The translations under genes were made by a program, and so were the position numbers. The notes beneath the pieces are model-generated. The model did not search any database, was not told where the DNA came from, and saw only the letters and a program-made list of their open reading frames with translations. Below are positions 24,424 to 31,911 of a stretch of 42,230 bases of DNA, one piece after another; position 1 is the stretch's first letter; every line of letters begins with the position of its first letter. The stretch is from Pseudomonadota bacterium (GTDB lineage Bacteria; Pseudomonadota; Gammaproteobacteria; Pseudomonadales; Pseudomonadaceae): the NCBI GenBank assembly GCA_023431055.1, contig JAEYXX010000004.1, positions 1 to 42,230 of the forward strand. Direction: 5' to 3'.

Positions 24424-26394
24424 ATGGAAATTAAGTCCCGCAAGCCCGTTCTACGTTTTGCTCCGGCCAAGGCCGGCTTTGCGTTCGCAGGCGTTCTGCC
24501 GTTGCTGGTCGCCGCCCAGGCTCAAGCGGTGGAGTTCAGCTTCGCCGATAACGAAATCACCGGCTCCCTCGATACCACCATCTCCTACGGTCAACTGTGG
24601 CGCGTACAGGGCCAGGACAAGACCAACGACGATATCAACACCAACGACGGCAATCGCAATTTCGATACCGGCCTGGTTTCCGAAGTGTTCAAAATTACCT
24701 CGGATCTCGAGGCGTCTTACCGTAACTACGGTGTCTTTATCCGTGGTACTGCGTTCTATGACACCCAGATCATGGACAAGCGCAACGACTATTACGATGC
24801 CAACTCGCCCGCTCAGCCGAGCCAGAGCTTTCCTCGCGACAACAGCTTCACTCGCGAGACTCGCCACAAGGCAGGGCGTGATGCACAGATTCTCGATGCC
24901 TATGTTTATGGCAACTGGGATGTGGGCAACATGCCGGTTTCCGGGCGTCTGGGTAAGCAGGTATTCAACTGGGGTGAGGGTCTTTTCTACCGTAACGGTG
25001 TAAACACCACTAACCCTGTCGATGCTGCCAAGTTCCGACTGCCGGGTTCGGAGGTGAAGGAAGTCCTAGTGCCGGTGGAGGCGCTGAGCTTCAACATCGG
25101 CCTGACCGACAATCTGTCGATGGAGACTTTCTACCAGTTCAACTGGAAAGAGTCGGCTATCGATCCGTCTGGCACTTATTTTTCGGAGACGGATCTGTTT
25201 GCCGATGGTGGCAACACGGCATATAGCACCAACCCTAGGCTGGGTAGCACGGACTTCCGTACCAATTACGCTGGTCTGAGTGCTGGGCGCATTGGCGGCC
25301 TTCAGGGCACCAGTTACTTGGATAGCAATGGCGTATTCAAAGTGGCCAATATTGGATCGGATCTCAACGCCAAGAATGATGGCCAGTTCGGCGTTGCGTT
25401 TCGCTACATCGCCGAAGAGCTGAACTCCACCGAGTTCGGCTTTTATTTCGTGAACTATCACGCCAAAGAGCCCAGCATTTACGCGGATCTTGAGGGCTTC
25501 GATGGCTTGGATCTGGACGCGATTGCTACCGCAGCTACTTTGGGGGCGATAAGCAGCTATGCCAACCTTGTCGCCGCTGCCACTGGTGGCGCTCCTGGAG
25601 CAGCTGACGCGCTTGCACTCGTCAATGGTGCTGCCACCGTCGACGTAGCCAACCAAGTCAACGCTCGCCGCGAGTACGCCGAAGACATCCGTATGTACGG
25701 TATGAGCTTCAACACCACTGTGGGCAATGCCTCGGTATTCGGTGAGCTGTCCTATCGCCCCAATCTGCCGATCGGCATCGCAGCTACCAACGACCTGCTG
25801 GGTGACCTGCTGACCCAGGCTCCGCAACTGGCAAATGGCCGTGTCGTCAATATCGGTGGTCAGCAGGTGCAGCTGGGCGACCAGATTCATAACTACAAGC
25901 GCGTAGAGGCCTTCAATACCTCGCTGGGTACCATCTACAACTTTGGCCCGACCATGAGCTTCGACTCGTTGTTCGGTATTGCGGAACTGGCCTCCGAGCA
26001 CCTGCGCGGCGACAGCCTGCAGTACAGCTCGCCTACCGGTAACCGCTATTACGCCGGCCGTGGTAACGGCTCCTATATTTCCGGCTACGACCGCGACGAT
26101 CAGGTCAACAAGAACGCCTACGGCTACACCCTGATGATGTCGGGTACCTGGAACGACGTGTATGCCGGGGTCAACCTGTCGCCCTTTGCCGTGTTCAAGC
26201 ACGACTTCGAAGGTAACTCGCACCAGACCGGTAACTTCATCGAAGGTCGCAAGGCGTACACCGTCGGTATGCGCGCCAGCTACCTGAACAGTCTGGAAGC
26301 CGAGATTCAGTACACCGAGTTCTACGGCGCGGGCCAGAACAATGGTGCGCGTGATCGCGACAACATCGGTCTGAACGTCAAGTACTCCTTCTAA
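24424..26394 (+). CDS. DUF1302 family outer-membrane beta-barrel protein
   Basis: A 656-residue protein. A long signal peptide (cleavage near AQAQA-VEF, about residue 36) is followed by alternating strands rich in aromatic residues. It ends in KYSF, a C-terminal Phe typical of BAM-inserted barrels. Landmark segments are SFADNEITGSLDTTISYGQLWRVQ and GRLGKQVFNWGEGLFYRNGVN. Family members occur beside DUF1329 proteins, as here (67 bp downstream), and have been linked by others to hydrophobic-substrate catabolism; no biochemical function is assigned. A candidate RpoN promoter lies 150 bp upstream. The segment 25150-25700 has noticeably less GC-biased codons and a low-complexity Ala/Gly/Leu loop, possibly a variable extracellular loop. 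Confidence 0.9.
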   Translation: MEIKSRKPVLRFAPAKAGFAFAGVLPLLVAAQAQAVEFSFADNEITGSLDTTISYGQLWRVQGQDKTNDDINTNDGNRNFDTGLVSEVFKITSDLEASYRNYGVFIRGTAFYDTQIMDKRNDYYDANSPAQPSQSFPRDNSFTRETRHKAGRDAQILDAYVYGNWDVGNMPVSGRLGKQVFNWGEGLFYRNGVNTTNPVDAAKFRLPGSEVKEVLVPVEALSFNIGLTDNLSMETFYQFNWKESAIDPSGTYFSETDLFADGGNTAYSTNPRLGSTDFRTNYAGLSAGRIGGLQGTSYLDSNGVFKVANIGSDLNAKNDGQFGVAFRYIAEELNSTEFGFYFVNYHAKEPSIYADLEGFDGLDLDAIATAATLGAISSYANLVAAATGGAPGAADALALVNGAATVDVANQVNARREYAEDIRMYGMSFNTTVGNASVFGELSYRPNLPIGIAATNDLLGDLLTQAPQLANGRVVNIGGQQVQLGDQIHNYKRVEAFNTSLGTIYNFGPTMSFDSLFGIAELASEHLRGDSLQYSSPTGNRYYAGRGNGSYISGYDRDDQVNKNAYGYTLMMSGTWNDVYAGVNLSPFAVFKHDFEGNSHQTGNFIEGRKAYTVGMRASYLNSLEAEIQYTEFYGAGQNNGARDRDNIGLNVKYSF

Positions 26395-26461
26395 TACCCA
26401 TAATCAGAAAAACGCCGGGCGCTCTTGGGCGCTCGGCAATACTCTTCACGGAGAATTACCC

Positions 26462-27832
26462 ATGCTGAACAAGCACAGGCTGATGGCCGTAGCCGTTGCA
26501 CTGGCGTTTTCCGCCGGTTCCGCACTGGCCGGCGTTTCCCCGCAGGAAGCCGCCAAACTCGGCGATACCCTGACTCCCTTCGGCGCCGAGAAGGCCGGCA
26601 ACGCAGCCGGCACCATTCCGGCCTGGACCGGTGGCCTCACCCAGGCACCGGCTGGCTACACCCGCTCGGGCCAGCACCACGTTGACCCGTTCCCGGAAGA
26701 CAAGCCGCTGTTCACCATCACCGCGGCCAACCTGAGCCAGTACGAGGCCAACCTGACTCCGGGTCAGATCGCCATGTTCAAGGCCTATCCGGAAACCTAT
26801 CAGATGCCGGTGTACCAGACCCGCCGCTCCGGCTCCGCGCCGCAGTGGGTCTATGACAACACCATCAAGAACGCCACCAGCGCCAAGCTGGCCGATGGCG
26901 GCAACGGTTTCACCAACGCCTATGGCGGTATTCCGTTCCCGATTCCGCAGAACGGCGTCGAGGCTCTGTGGAACCACATCGCCCGCTACCGCGGCACCTA
27001 CATCGTGCGTCGTGCATCGGAAGTAGCCGTACAGCGCAACGGTTCCTACTCGCTGGTCACCTCGCAGCAGGAAGCACTGTTCAAGTACTACCTGCAGAAC
27101 GGCTCCTTCGCCGATCTGAACAACATCATGTTCTACTACTTGTCGTTCACCACCAGCCCGGCGCGTCTGGCCGGTGGCGCGACCCTGGTTCACGAGACCC
27201 TGGATCAGGTCAAGGAGCCGCGTCAGGCCTGGGGCTACAACGCCGGCCAGCGTCGCGTGCGTCGTGCGCCGAACCTGGCCTACGACACGCCGATCGCCGC
27301 AGCCGATGGCCTGCGTACCGCCGACGATACCGACATGTTCAACGGTGCTCCGGATCGCTATGACTGGAAGCTGGTGGGCAAGAAGGAAATCTACATCCCG
27401 TACAACAACTACAAGGTCACCAGCCCTGAGGTTAAGTACAAGGACCTGCTGCAGGTCGGTCACCTCAACCCGGCGCTGACCCGCAACGAACTGCACCGCG
27501 TATGGGTAGTCGAGGGCACGCTGAAGTCCGGCGCCCGTCACATCTATTCCAAGCGTACCCTGTTCCTCGACGAGGACAGCTGGCAGGCTGTGGTGGTGGA
27601 TCAGTACGATGGCCGTGGTGAGCTGTGGCGCGTTTCCATCGCCTACCTGAAGAACTACTACGACCTGCCGACCACCTGGTCTGCGCTCGACGTGTTCCAC
27701 GATCTGCAGGCGCGTCGTTACCACGTGCAGAACCTGGACAACGAAGAGAGCAACACCATCGACTTCACTCAGGCGGTTCCGGACGACGGTTATTTCAAGC
27801 CGGCTGCCCTGCGTCGCCGCGGCACTCGATAA
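26462..27832 (+). CDS. DUF1329 family periplasmic protein
   Basis: A 456-residue protein. Its signal peptide (MLNKHRLMAVAVALAFSAGSALA) has no lipobox cysteine, so it should be soluble in the periplasm or loosely bound to a membrane. The mature part starts VSPQEAAKLGDTLTPFGAEKAGNAAGTIPAWTGGL, a DUF1329 hallmark, and ends in beta-rich segments (HIYSKRTLFLDEDSWQAVVVDQYD) that recall the incomplete beta-barrel of LolB-like carriers. GGAG precedes the ATG. It directly follows the DUF1302 barrel gene and is in turn followed by a terminator. A periplasmic carrier passing a hydrophobic ligand to or from the barrel is a plausible role, but is inference. Confidence 0.92.
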   Translation: MLNKHRLMAVAVALAFSAGSALAGVSPQEAAKLGDTLTPFGAEKAGNAAGTIPAWTGGLTQAPAGYTRSGQHHVDPFPEDKPLFTITAANLSQYEANLTPGQIAMFKAYPETYQMPVYQTRRSGSAPQWVYDNTIKNATSAKLADGGNGFTNAYGGIPFPIPQNGVEALWNHIARYRGTYIVRRASEVAVQRNGSYSLVTSQQEALFKYYLQNGSFADLNNIMFYYLSFTTSPARLAGGATLVHETLDQVKEPRQAWGYNAGQRRVRRAPNLAYDTPIAAADGLRTADDTDMFNGAPDRYDWKLVGKKEIYIPYNNYKVTSPEVKYKDLLQVGHLNPALTRNELHRVWVVEGTLKSGARHIYSKRTLFLDEDSWQAVVVDQYDGRGELWRVSIAYLKNYYDLPTTWSALDVFHDLQARRYHVQNLDNEESNTIDFTQAVPDDGYFKPAALRRRGTR

Positions 27833-27852
27833 TAGTCGTGTAGCCTCAAGCG

Positions 27853-27880
27853 AAGGCCGCTACAGTAGTAGCGGCCTTTT
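27853..27880 (+). terminator. Intrinsic terminator between DUF1329 and YCF48-like genes
   Basis: An 11-bp stem (27853-27863 with 27868-27878), 4-nt loop, then T4. It splits the envelope module into two transcription units, or allows partial read-through. Confidence 0.8.
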
Positions 27881-27948
27881 CGTATCAGCTTGGCGAATAG
27901 GCTTCTATAACGCGGGTTTTGCCTTAACAAAACATAACGTTGCGCCAA

Positions 27949-27978
27949 TTGTCAGGGCTTTCCGAAGCTCGCTAGGAT
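27949..27978 (+). promoter_or_regulatory. Candidate sigma-70 promoter of YCF48-like/MMPL genes
   Basis: TTGTCA (27949-27954) and TAGGAT (27973-27978) are separated by 18 bp, matching 5 of 6 and 4 of 6 consensus bases. It lies after the internal terminator, so the last two genes can be expressed independently. Confidence 0.4.
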
Positions 27979-28024
27979 GGGCGGAATCAGTAGTACCGCC
28001 TATAACAAGAAAGGGGGAAGGTAT

Positions 28025-29119
28025 ATGAGTGAGCCCGTCATGCGGCGCACCCAGTCCGGTCTGGCGCCCAAACAGGCGCGCAAATCGGCGCTCCGTGTCC
28101 ATTCGCCGCTGGCTAAAGCGCTCTCGCTGTGCAGTGTGCTTTCCATTCTGGCTTTCGCTGCCGCACCCTTGCAGGCCGAGACTACGGCTGGAGCCGATGC
28201 CGTCTATGCCATCGAGTCACCCAAGGCCGTACACAGCCTGCTGCTCGATGTGGTCAACACTGGCGAGCGCCTGGTCGCCGTGGGCGACCGCGGCCACATC
28301 CTCTATTCCAACGATCAGGGGCAAAGCTGGGAGCAGGCCAAGGTGCCGACCCGGCAGATGCTGACCTCCCTGTTTTTCGTCGATGCCCAGCATGGCTGGG
28401 TGGTCGGTCACGATGCGCAGATTCTCGCAACGGCCGACGGCGGCCTGACCTGGACCAAACAGTTCGAAGACCTCGAGCGCGAAGCGCCGCTGCTGGATAT
28501 CTGGTTCAAGGATCTCGAGACCGGTTACGCCGTAGGCGCCTATGGCGCGCTGCTGGAAACCACCGACGGCGGTGAGAACTGGGAAGACGTCAGCGATCGT
28601 CTCGACAACGAAGATGCCTATCACCTCAATGCCATCACCGCGGTGAAGGACTCGGGCCTGTTCATCGTCGGTGAGCTGGGGCAGATGTTCCGCTCCGCCG
28701 ACTGGGGCCAGACCTGGGAACGCCTCGAGAACCTGCCTTACGAGGGGTCGTTGTTTGGCGTGCTCGGCACCGACCAACCCGCTACCTTGCTGGCCTACGG
28801 TCTGCGTGGCCACCTGTTCCGCTCCACCGACTTCGGTGACAGCTGGCAACAGATCAGGCTCAACACGCCGAACAATGGTCCGTTGGAGTTCGGCCTCGCC
28901 GATGGCACCCTGCTGCGTGATGGTAGCGTCGCGGTGGTCGGCCACGGCGGTACCGTGTTGCGCAGCACCGATCACGGCCAGACCTTCAGCCTGATCAATC
29001 GTCCCGACCGCCTCTCGCTGGCCGGGGTCACTGCACTGGATAACGGCAACCTGATCCTGGTGGGGCAGGGCGGCGTTCACCTCGCCGCCTCGACTGGCGC
29101 CGATCTGGGCCAACAATAA
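28025..29119 (+). CDS. YCF48-like beta-propeller protein (secreted)
   Basis: A 364-residue protein with an N-terminal export signal (hydrophobic 35-50, cleavage near QA-ETT) after a basic 30-residue lead. The mature part has six Asp-box-like blade motifs: SNDQGQSW (95-102), TADGGLTW (136-143), TTDGGENW (179-186), RSADWGQTW (223-231), RSTDFGDSW (266-274) and RSTDHGQTF (313-321). This is the YCF48/BNR propeller pattern. Known YCF48 acts as a photosystem II assembly factor; here the fold is used in the periplasm beside an MMPL transporter, 18 bp downstream. It could be a scaffold or substrate-binding partner of that transporter. GGGGGAAGG precedes the chosen ATG. A terminator separates it from DUF1329 upstream. 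Confidence 0.88.
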   Translation: MSEPVMRRTQSGLAPKQARKSALRVHSPLAKALSLCSVLSILAFAAAPLQAETTAGADAVYAIESPKAVHSLLLDVVNTGERLVAVGDRGHILYSNDQGQSWEQAKVPTRQMLTSLFFVDAQHGWVVGHDAQILATADGGLTWTKQFEDLEREAPLLDIWFKDLETGYAVGAYGALLETTDGGENWEDVSDRLDNEDAYHLNAITAVKDSGLFIVGELGQMFRSADWGQTWERLENLPYEGSLFGVLGTDQPATLLAYGLRGHLFRSTDFGDSWQQIRLNTPNNGPLEFGLADGTLLRDGSVAVVGHGGTVLRSTDHGQTFSLINRPDRLSLAGVTALDNGNLILVGQGGVHLAASTGADLGQQ

Positions 29120-29137
29120 CAAGCCGGGAGCCTTTGC

Positions 29138-31492
29138 ATGAGCAAGCACCAACAACAGCCCGCGTCCTTCCTCGAGCGGCTGATTTTCAACAATCGCCCG
29201 GTAGTCATCCTGATCTGCCTGCTGATCAGTATCTTCCTGTTCTACCAGGCCGCGCAGGTACGCCCGCAGACCAGCTTCGAGAAGATGATTCCGCTGGGCC
29301 ATCCCTACATCCAGAAGATGCTCGAACACCGTAATGACCTGGCCAACCTGGGCAACACGGTGCGTATCTCGGTGGAGGCCACCAACGGCGACATCTTCAG
29401 CAAGGAGTACATGGAGACGCTGCGGCAGATCCATGACGAGGCCTTCTACATTCCCGGTGTCGACCGTTCCGGCCTGAAGTCGCTGTGGAGCCCCAGCGTG
29501 CGCTGGACCGAAGTGACCGAGGAAGGCTTCGCCGGTGGCGAGGTGATTCCGCAGACCTACGACGGCTCTGCCGACAGCCTCGAGGATTTGCGCAGCAACA
29601 TCCTCAAGTCGGGGCAGATCGGTCGCCTGGTGGCGAACAACTTCAAGTCCAGCATCGTCGATATCCCGCTGCTGGAGTCCTACCCGGACCCCAATGACCA
29701 GAGCAAGCTGATCAAGCTCGACTACCAGAAGTTCTCCCACGAGCTGGAAGAGAAGATCCGCGAGAAGTACGAGGCGCAGAACCCCGATGTGAAAGTGCAC
29801 ATCATCGGTTTCGCCAAGAAGGTCGGTGATCTGATCGACGGCCTGATCGGCGTGGCGCTGTTCTTTGCCGTGGCCATCGGCATCACTTTCGTCCTGCTGC
29901 TGTGGTTCACCCACTGCTTCAAGAGCACCCTGGCCGTGGTGATCACCACGCTGGTGGCGGTGATCTGGCAACTGGGTCTGCTGCACACCCTGGGCTTCGG
30001 TCTCGATCCCTACTCGATGCTGGTGCCGTTCCTGGTGTTCGCCATCGGCATCTCCCACGGGGTGCAGAAGATCAACGGCATCGCCATGGCCTCGGGCGAG
30101 GCGACTGACGCCCTGTCCGCCGCGCGCATGGCCTTCCGTCAGCTGTTCATCCCCGGCCTGGTGGCGCTGCTGTCCGATGCCGTCGGTTTCGTCACCCTGC
30201 TCCTGATCGATATCGGCGTAATTCGCGAACTGGCCATCGGCGCCTCGATGGGCGTGGCAGTGATCATCCTGACCAACCTGATCCTGCTGCCGGTGGTGAT
30301 TTCCTATATCGGCATCGGCAACCGCGCCGTGAAGAAGAGCCGCGAGGAGGCCGCCAAGGATCACCCGATCTGGCGCGCGATTTCCAACTTCGCTCACCCG
30401 ATGGTGGCGCCGATTTCCGTGGTCATCGCCGTGGTGGCGCTGGCCGGCGGTGTCTGGTACGGGCAGAACCTGAAGATCGGCGACCTCGACCAGGGCGCGC
30501 CGGAACTGCATCCGGATTCGCGCTACAACCTGGACAACGACTTCGTCATCCGCAATTACTCGACCAGCTCCGATGTGCTGGTGGTGATGATCAAGACGCC
30601 TAGCGAGGGTTGCTCCACCTATGAAGCACTGTCCGCCATGGACGAGCTGATGTGGAAGATGGAGAACACCGAAGGCGTGCAGTCGGCCATTTCCATGGTC
30701 ACCGTGTCCAAGCAGGTGATCAAGGGCATGAACGAGGGCAACCTGAAATGGGAAACCCTGTCGCGTAACCAGGACGTGCTGAACAACTCCATCGCCCGTG
30801 CCGAAGGCCTGTACAACGCCGACTGTTCGGTAGCGCCGGTGCTGATCTTCCTCGAGGACCACAAGGCCGAGACTCTGTCGCGTGCCGTGGCTGCCGCCGA
30901 AGAGTTCGCCGCGCAGCACAACACCGACGAGCTGCAGGTGGTGCTGGCTGCCGGTAACGCCGGTATCGAAGCGGCCACCAACGAGGTGATCGCGGCGTCC
31001 GAGACCATCATGCTGATCGCGGTCTACGCGGCGGTCAGCATCATGTGCCTGCTGACCTTCCGTTCGCTGGCCGCGACCCTGTGCGTGATCCTGCCGCTGG
31101 TGCTGACCTCGGTGCTGGGTAACGCGCTGATGGCCTTCATGGGCATCGGCGTCAAGGTCGCCACCCTGCCGGTGATCGCCCTGGGTGTGGGTATCGGTGT
31201 CGACTACGGCATCTACATCTACAGCCGTCTGGAGACCTACCTGCGTCAGGGGCTGTCGCTGCAGGACGCCTACTACGAGACGCTCAAGTCCACCGGCAAG
31301 GCGGTGCTGTTCACCGGCGTCTGCCTGGCCATCGGCGTGGCGACCTGGATCTTCTCGGCGATCAAGTTCCAGGCCGACATGGGTCTGATGCTGACCTTCA
31401 TGTTCCTGTGGAACATGATCGGTGCGATCTGGCTGCTGCCGGCTCTGGCCCGCTTCCTGATCAACCCGGAGAAGCTGCGCGCCAAGGGCTGA
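29138..31492 (+). CDS. RND/MMPL-type transporter
   Basis: A 784-residue inner-membrane protein with 12 predicted helices in the RND/MMPL layout: TM1 (22-40), a large periplasmic loop (41-245), TM2-6 (about 250-405), TM7 (425-445), a second loop (446-640) and TM8-12 (640-775). The sequence between TM5 and TM6 (YGLG-like ...LLSDAVGFVTLLLIDIGVIRELAIGASMGV) is typical of MMPL/SSD-like proteins. Proton-driven export of lipids or hydrophobic solutes is the family role. No adaptor (MFP) or TolC-type gene is next to it; instead the propeller, DUF1329 and DUF1302 genes are, so it may work with those. GGGAG precedes the ATG. A strong terminator follows. Confidence 0.92.
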   Translation: MSKHQQQPASFLERLIFNNRPVVILICLLISIFLFYQAAQVRPQTSFEKMIPLGHPYIQKMLEHRNDLANLGNTVRISVEATNGDIFSKEYMETLRQIHDEAFYIPGVDRSGLKSLWSPSVRWTEVTEEGFAGGEVIPQTYDGSADSLEDLRSNILKSGQIGRLVANNFKSSIVDIPLLESYPDPNDQSKLIKLDYQKFSHELEEKIREKYEAQNPDVKVHIIGFAKKVGDLIDGLIGVALFFAVAIGITFVLLLWFTHCFKSTLAVVITTLVAVIWQLGLLHTLGFGLDPYSMLVPFLVFAIGISHGVQKINGIAMASGEATDALSAARMAFRQLFIPGLVALLSDAVGFVTLLLIDIGVIRELAIGASMGVAVIILTNLILLPVVISYIGIGNRAVKKSREEAAKDHPIWRAISNFAHPMVAPISVVIAVVALAGGVWYGQNLKIGDLDQGAPELHPDSRYNLDNDFVIRNYSTSSDVLVVMIKTPSEGCSTYEALSAMDELMWKMENTEGVQSAISMVTVSKQVIKGMNEGNLKWETLSRNQDVLNNSIARAEGLYNADCSVAPVLIFLEDHKAETLSRAVAAAEEFAAQHNTDELQVVLAAGNAGIEAATNEVIAASETIMLIAVYAAVSIMCLLTFRSLAATLCVILPLVLTSVLGNALMAFMGIGVKVATLPVIALGVGIGVDYGIYIYSRLETYLRQGLSLQDAYYETLKSTGKAVLFTGVCLAIGVATWIFSAIKFQADMGLMLTFMFLWNMIGAIWLLPALARFLINPEKLRAKG

Positions 31493-31510
31493 TGGCCTTT
31501 GCATAGAACG

Positions 31511-31540
31511 AAAAAACGCGGCCCTCGGGCCGCGTTTTTT
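31511..31540 (+). terminator. Bidirectional rho-independent terminator
   Basis: CGCGGCC pairs with GGCCGCG around a CTCG tetraloop, flanked by A6 (31511-31516) and T6 (31535-31540). The symmetric A/T tracts allow termination of the MMPL transcript and of transcripts from the minus-strand BatD side. Confidence 0.93.
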
Positions 31541-31563
31541 GTCTGTGCCGCGTATAGTCATCC

Positions 31564-31584
31564 CCCGGATTGCATCCGGGCTAC
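31564..31584. repeat. GTAGCCCGGAT-family REP unit, half copy
   Basis: A single inverted unit CCCGGAT...ATCCGGGCTAC of the family seen complete at 16258 and 37751. Confidence 0.75.
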
Positions 31585-31595
31585 GTCACCTGATC

Positions 31596-31618
31596 GTTCC
31601 CACGCTCCGCATGGGAAC
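31596..31618. repeat. GTTCCCA/TGGGAAC inverted repeat
   Basis: A 7-bp perfect stem (31596-31602 and 31612-31618) with a 9-nt loop. I recall the same GTTCCCACGC...GGGAAC pattern as a common Pseudomonas intergenic repeat. Confidence 0.6.
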
Positions 31619-31630
31619 GCAGTTCAGTGC

Positions 31631-31858
31631 GTAGGGTGGGCCGGGCGGCGATCCGCTTCAGCCACCAAGGTCAGCCGCTGTCGGTGGGCTGAAATCCGGG
31701 GCTCCGTACCGGCGATCGAATGCGCGGCTACCGGCCAGGGCGGGTGATCGGTTGCCGAGCATGGCAGAGCGCGGATAGTGCCGGCATGGCCGATTGGGCG
31801 GCGATCCGTTTCAGCCCACCAGGGGCAGCCTATGTTGGTGGGCTGAAGCCCACCCTAC
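31631..31858. repeat. Composite 228-bp repeat region with 11-bp terminal inverted repeats
   Basis: GTAGGGTGGGC at 31631-31641 and GCCCACCCTAC at 31848-31858 are perfect inverted copies bounding the block. Inside, GGGCGGCGATCCG is repeated directly at 31643-31655 and 31796-31808, each followed by a TTCAGCC...ACC stretch. It has no gene and may be a stacked pair of REP elements or a MITE. The whole 31493-31911 gap holds only the terminator and repeats. Confidence 0.7.
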
Positions 31859-31911
31859 ATTGCTACCAGTTGCACGCCTCGGGCTGCATATCCTGCAAGC
31901 CCATCGCCCGC

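Noticed and set aside
28217..31561. 1,114-codon open frame antisense to the propeller and MMPL genes
   Set aside because: It is in register with high-GC codons of the real genes, has a His/Gln/Arg-rich product and no RBS; a typical shadow.
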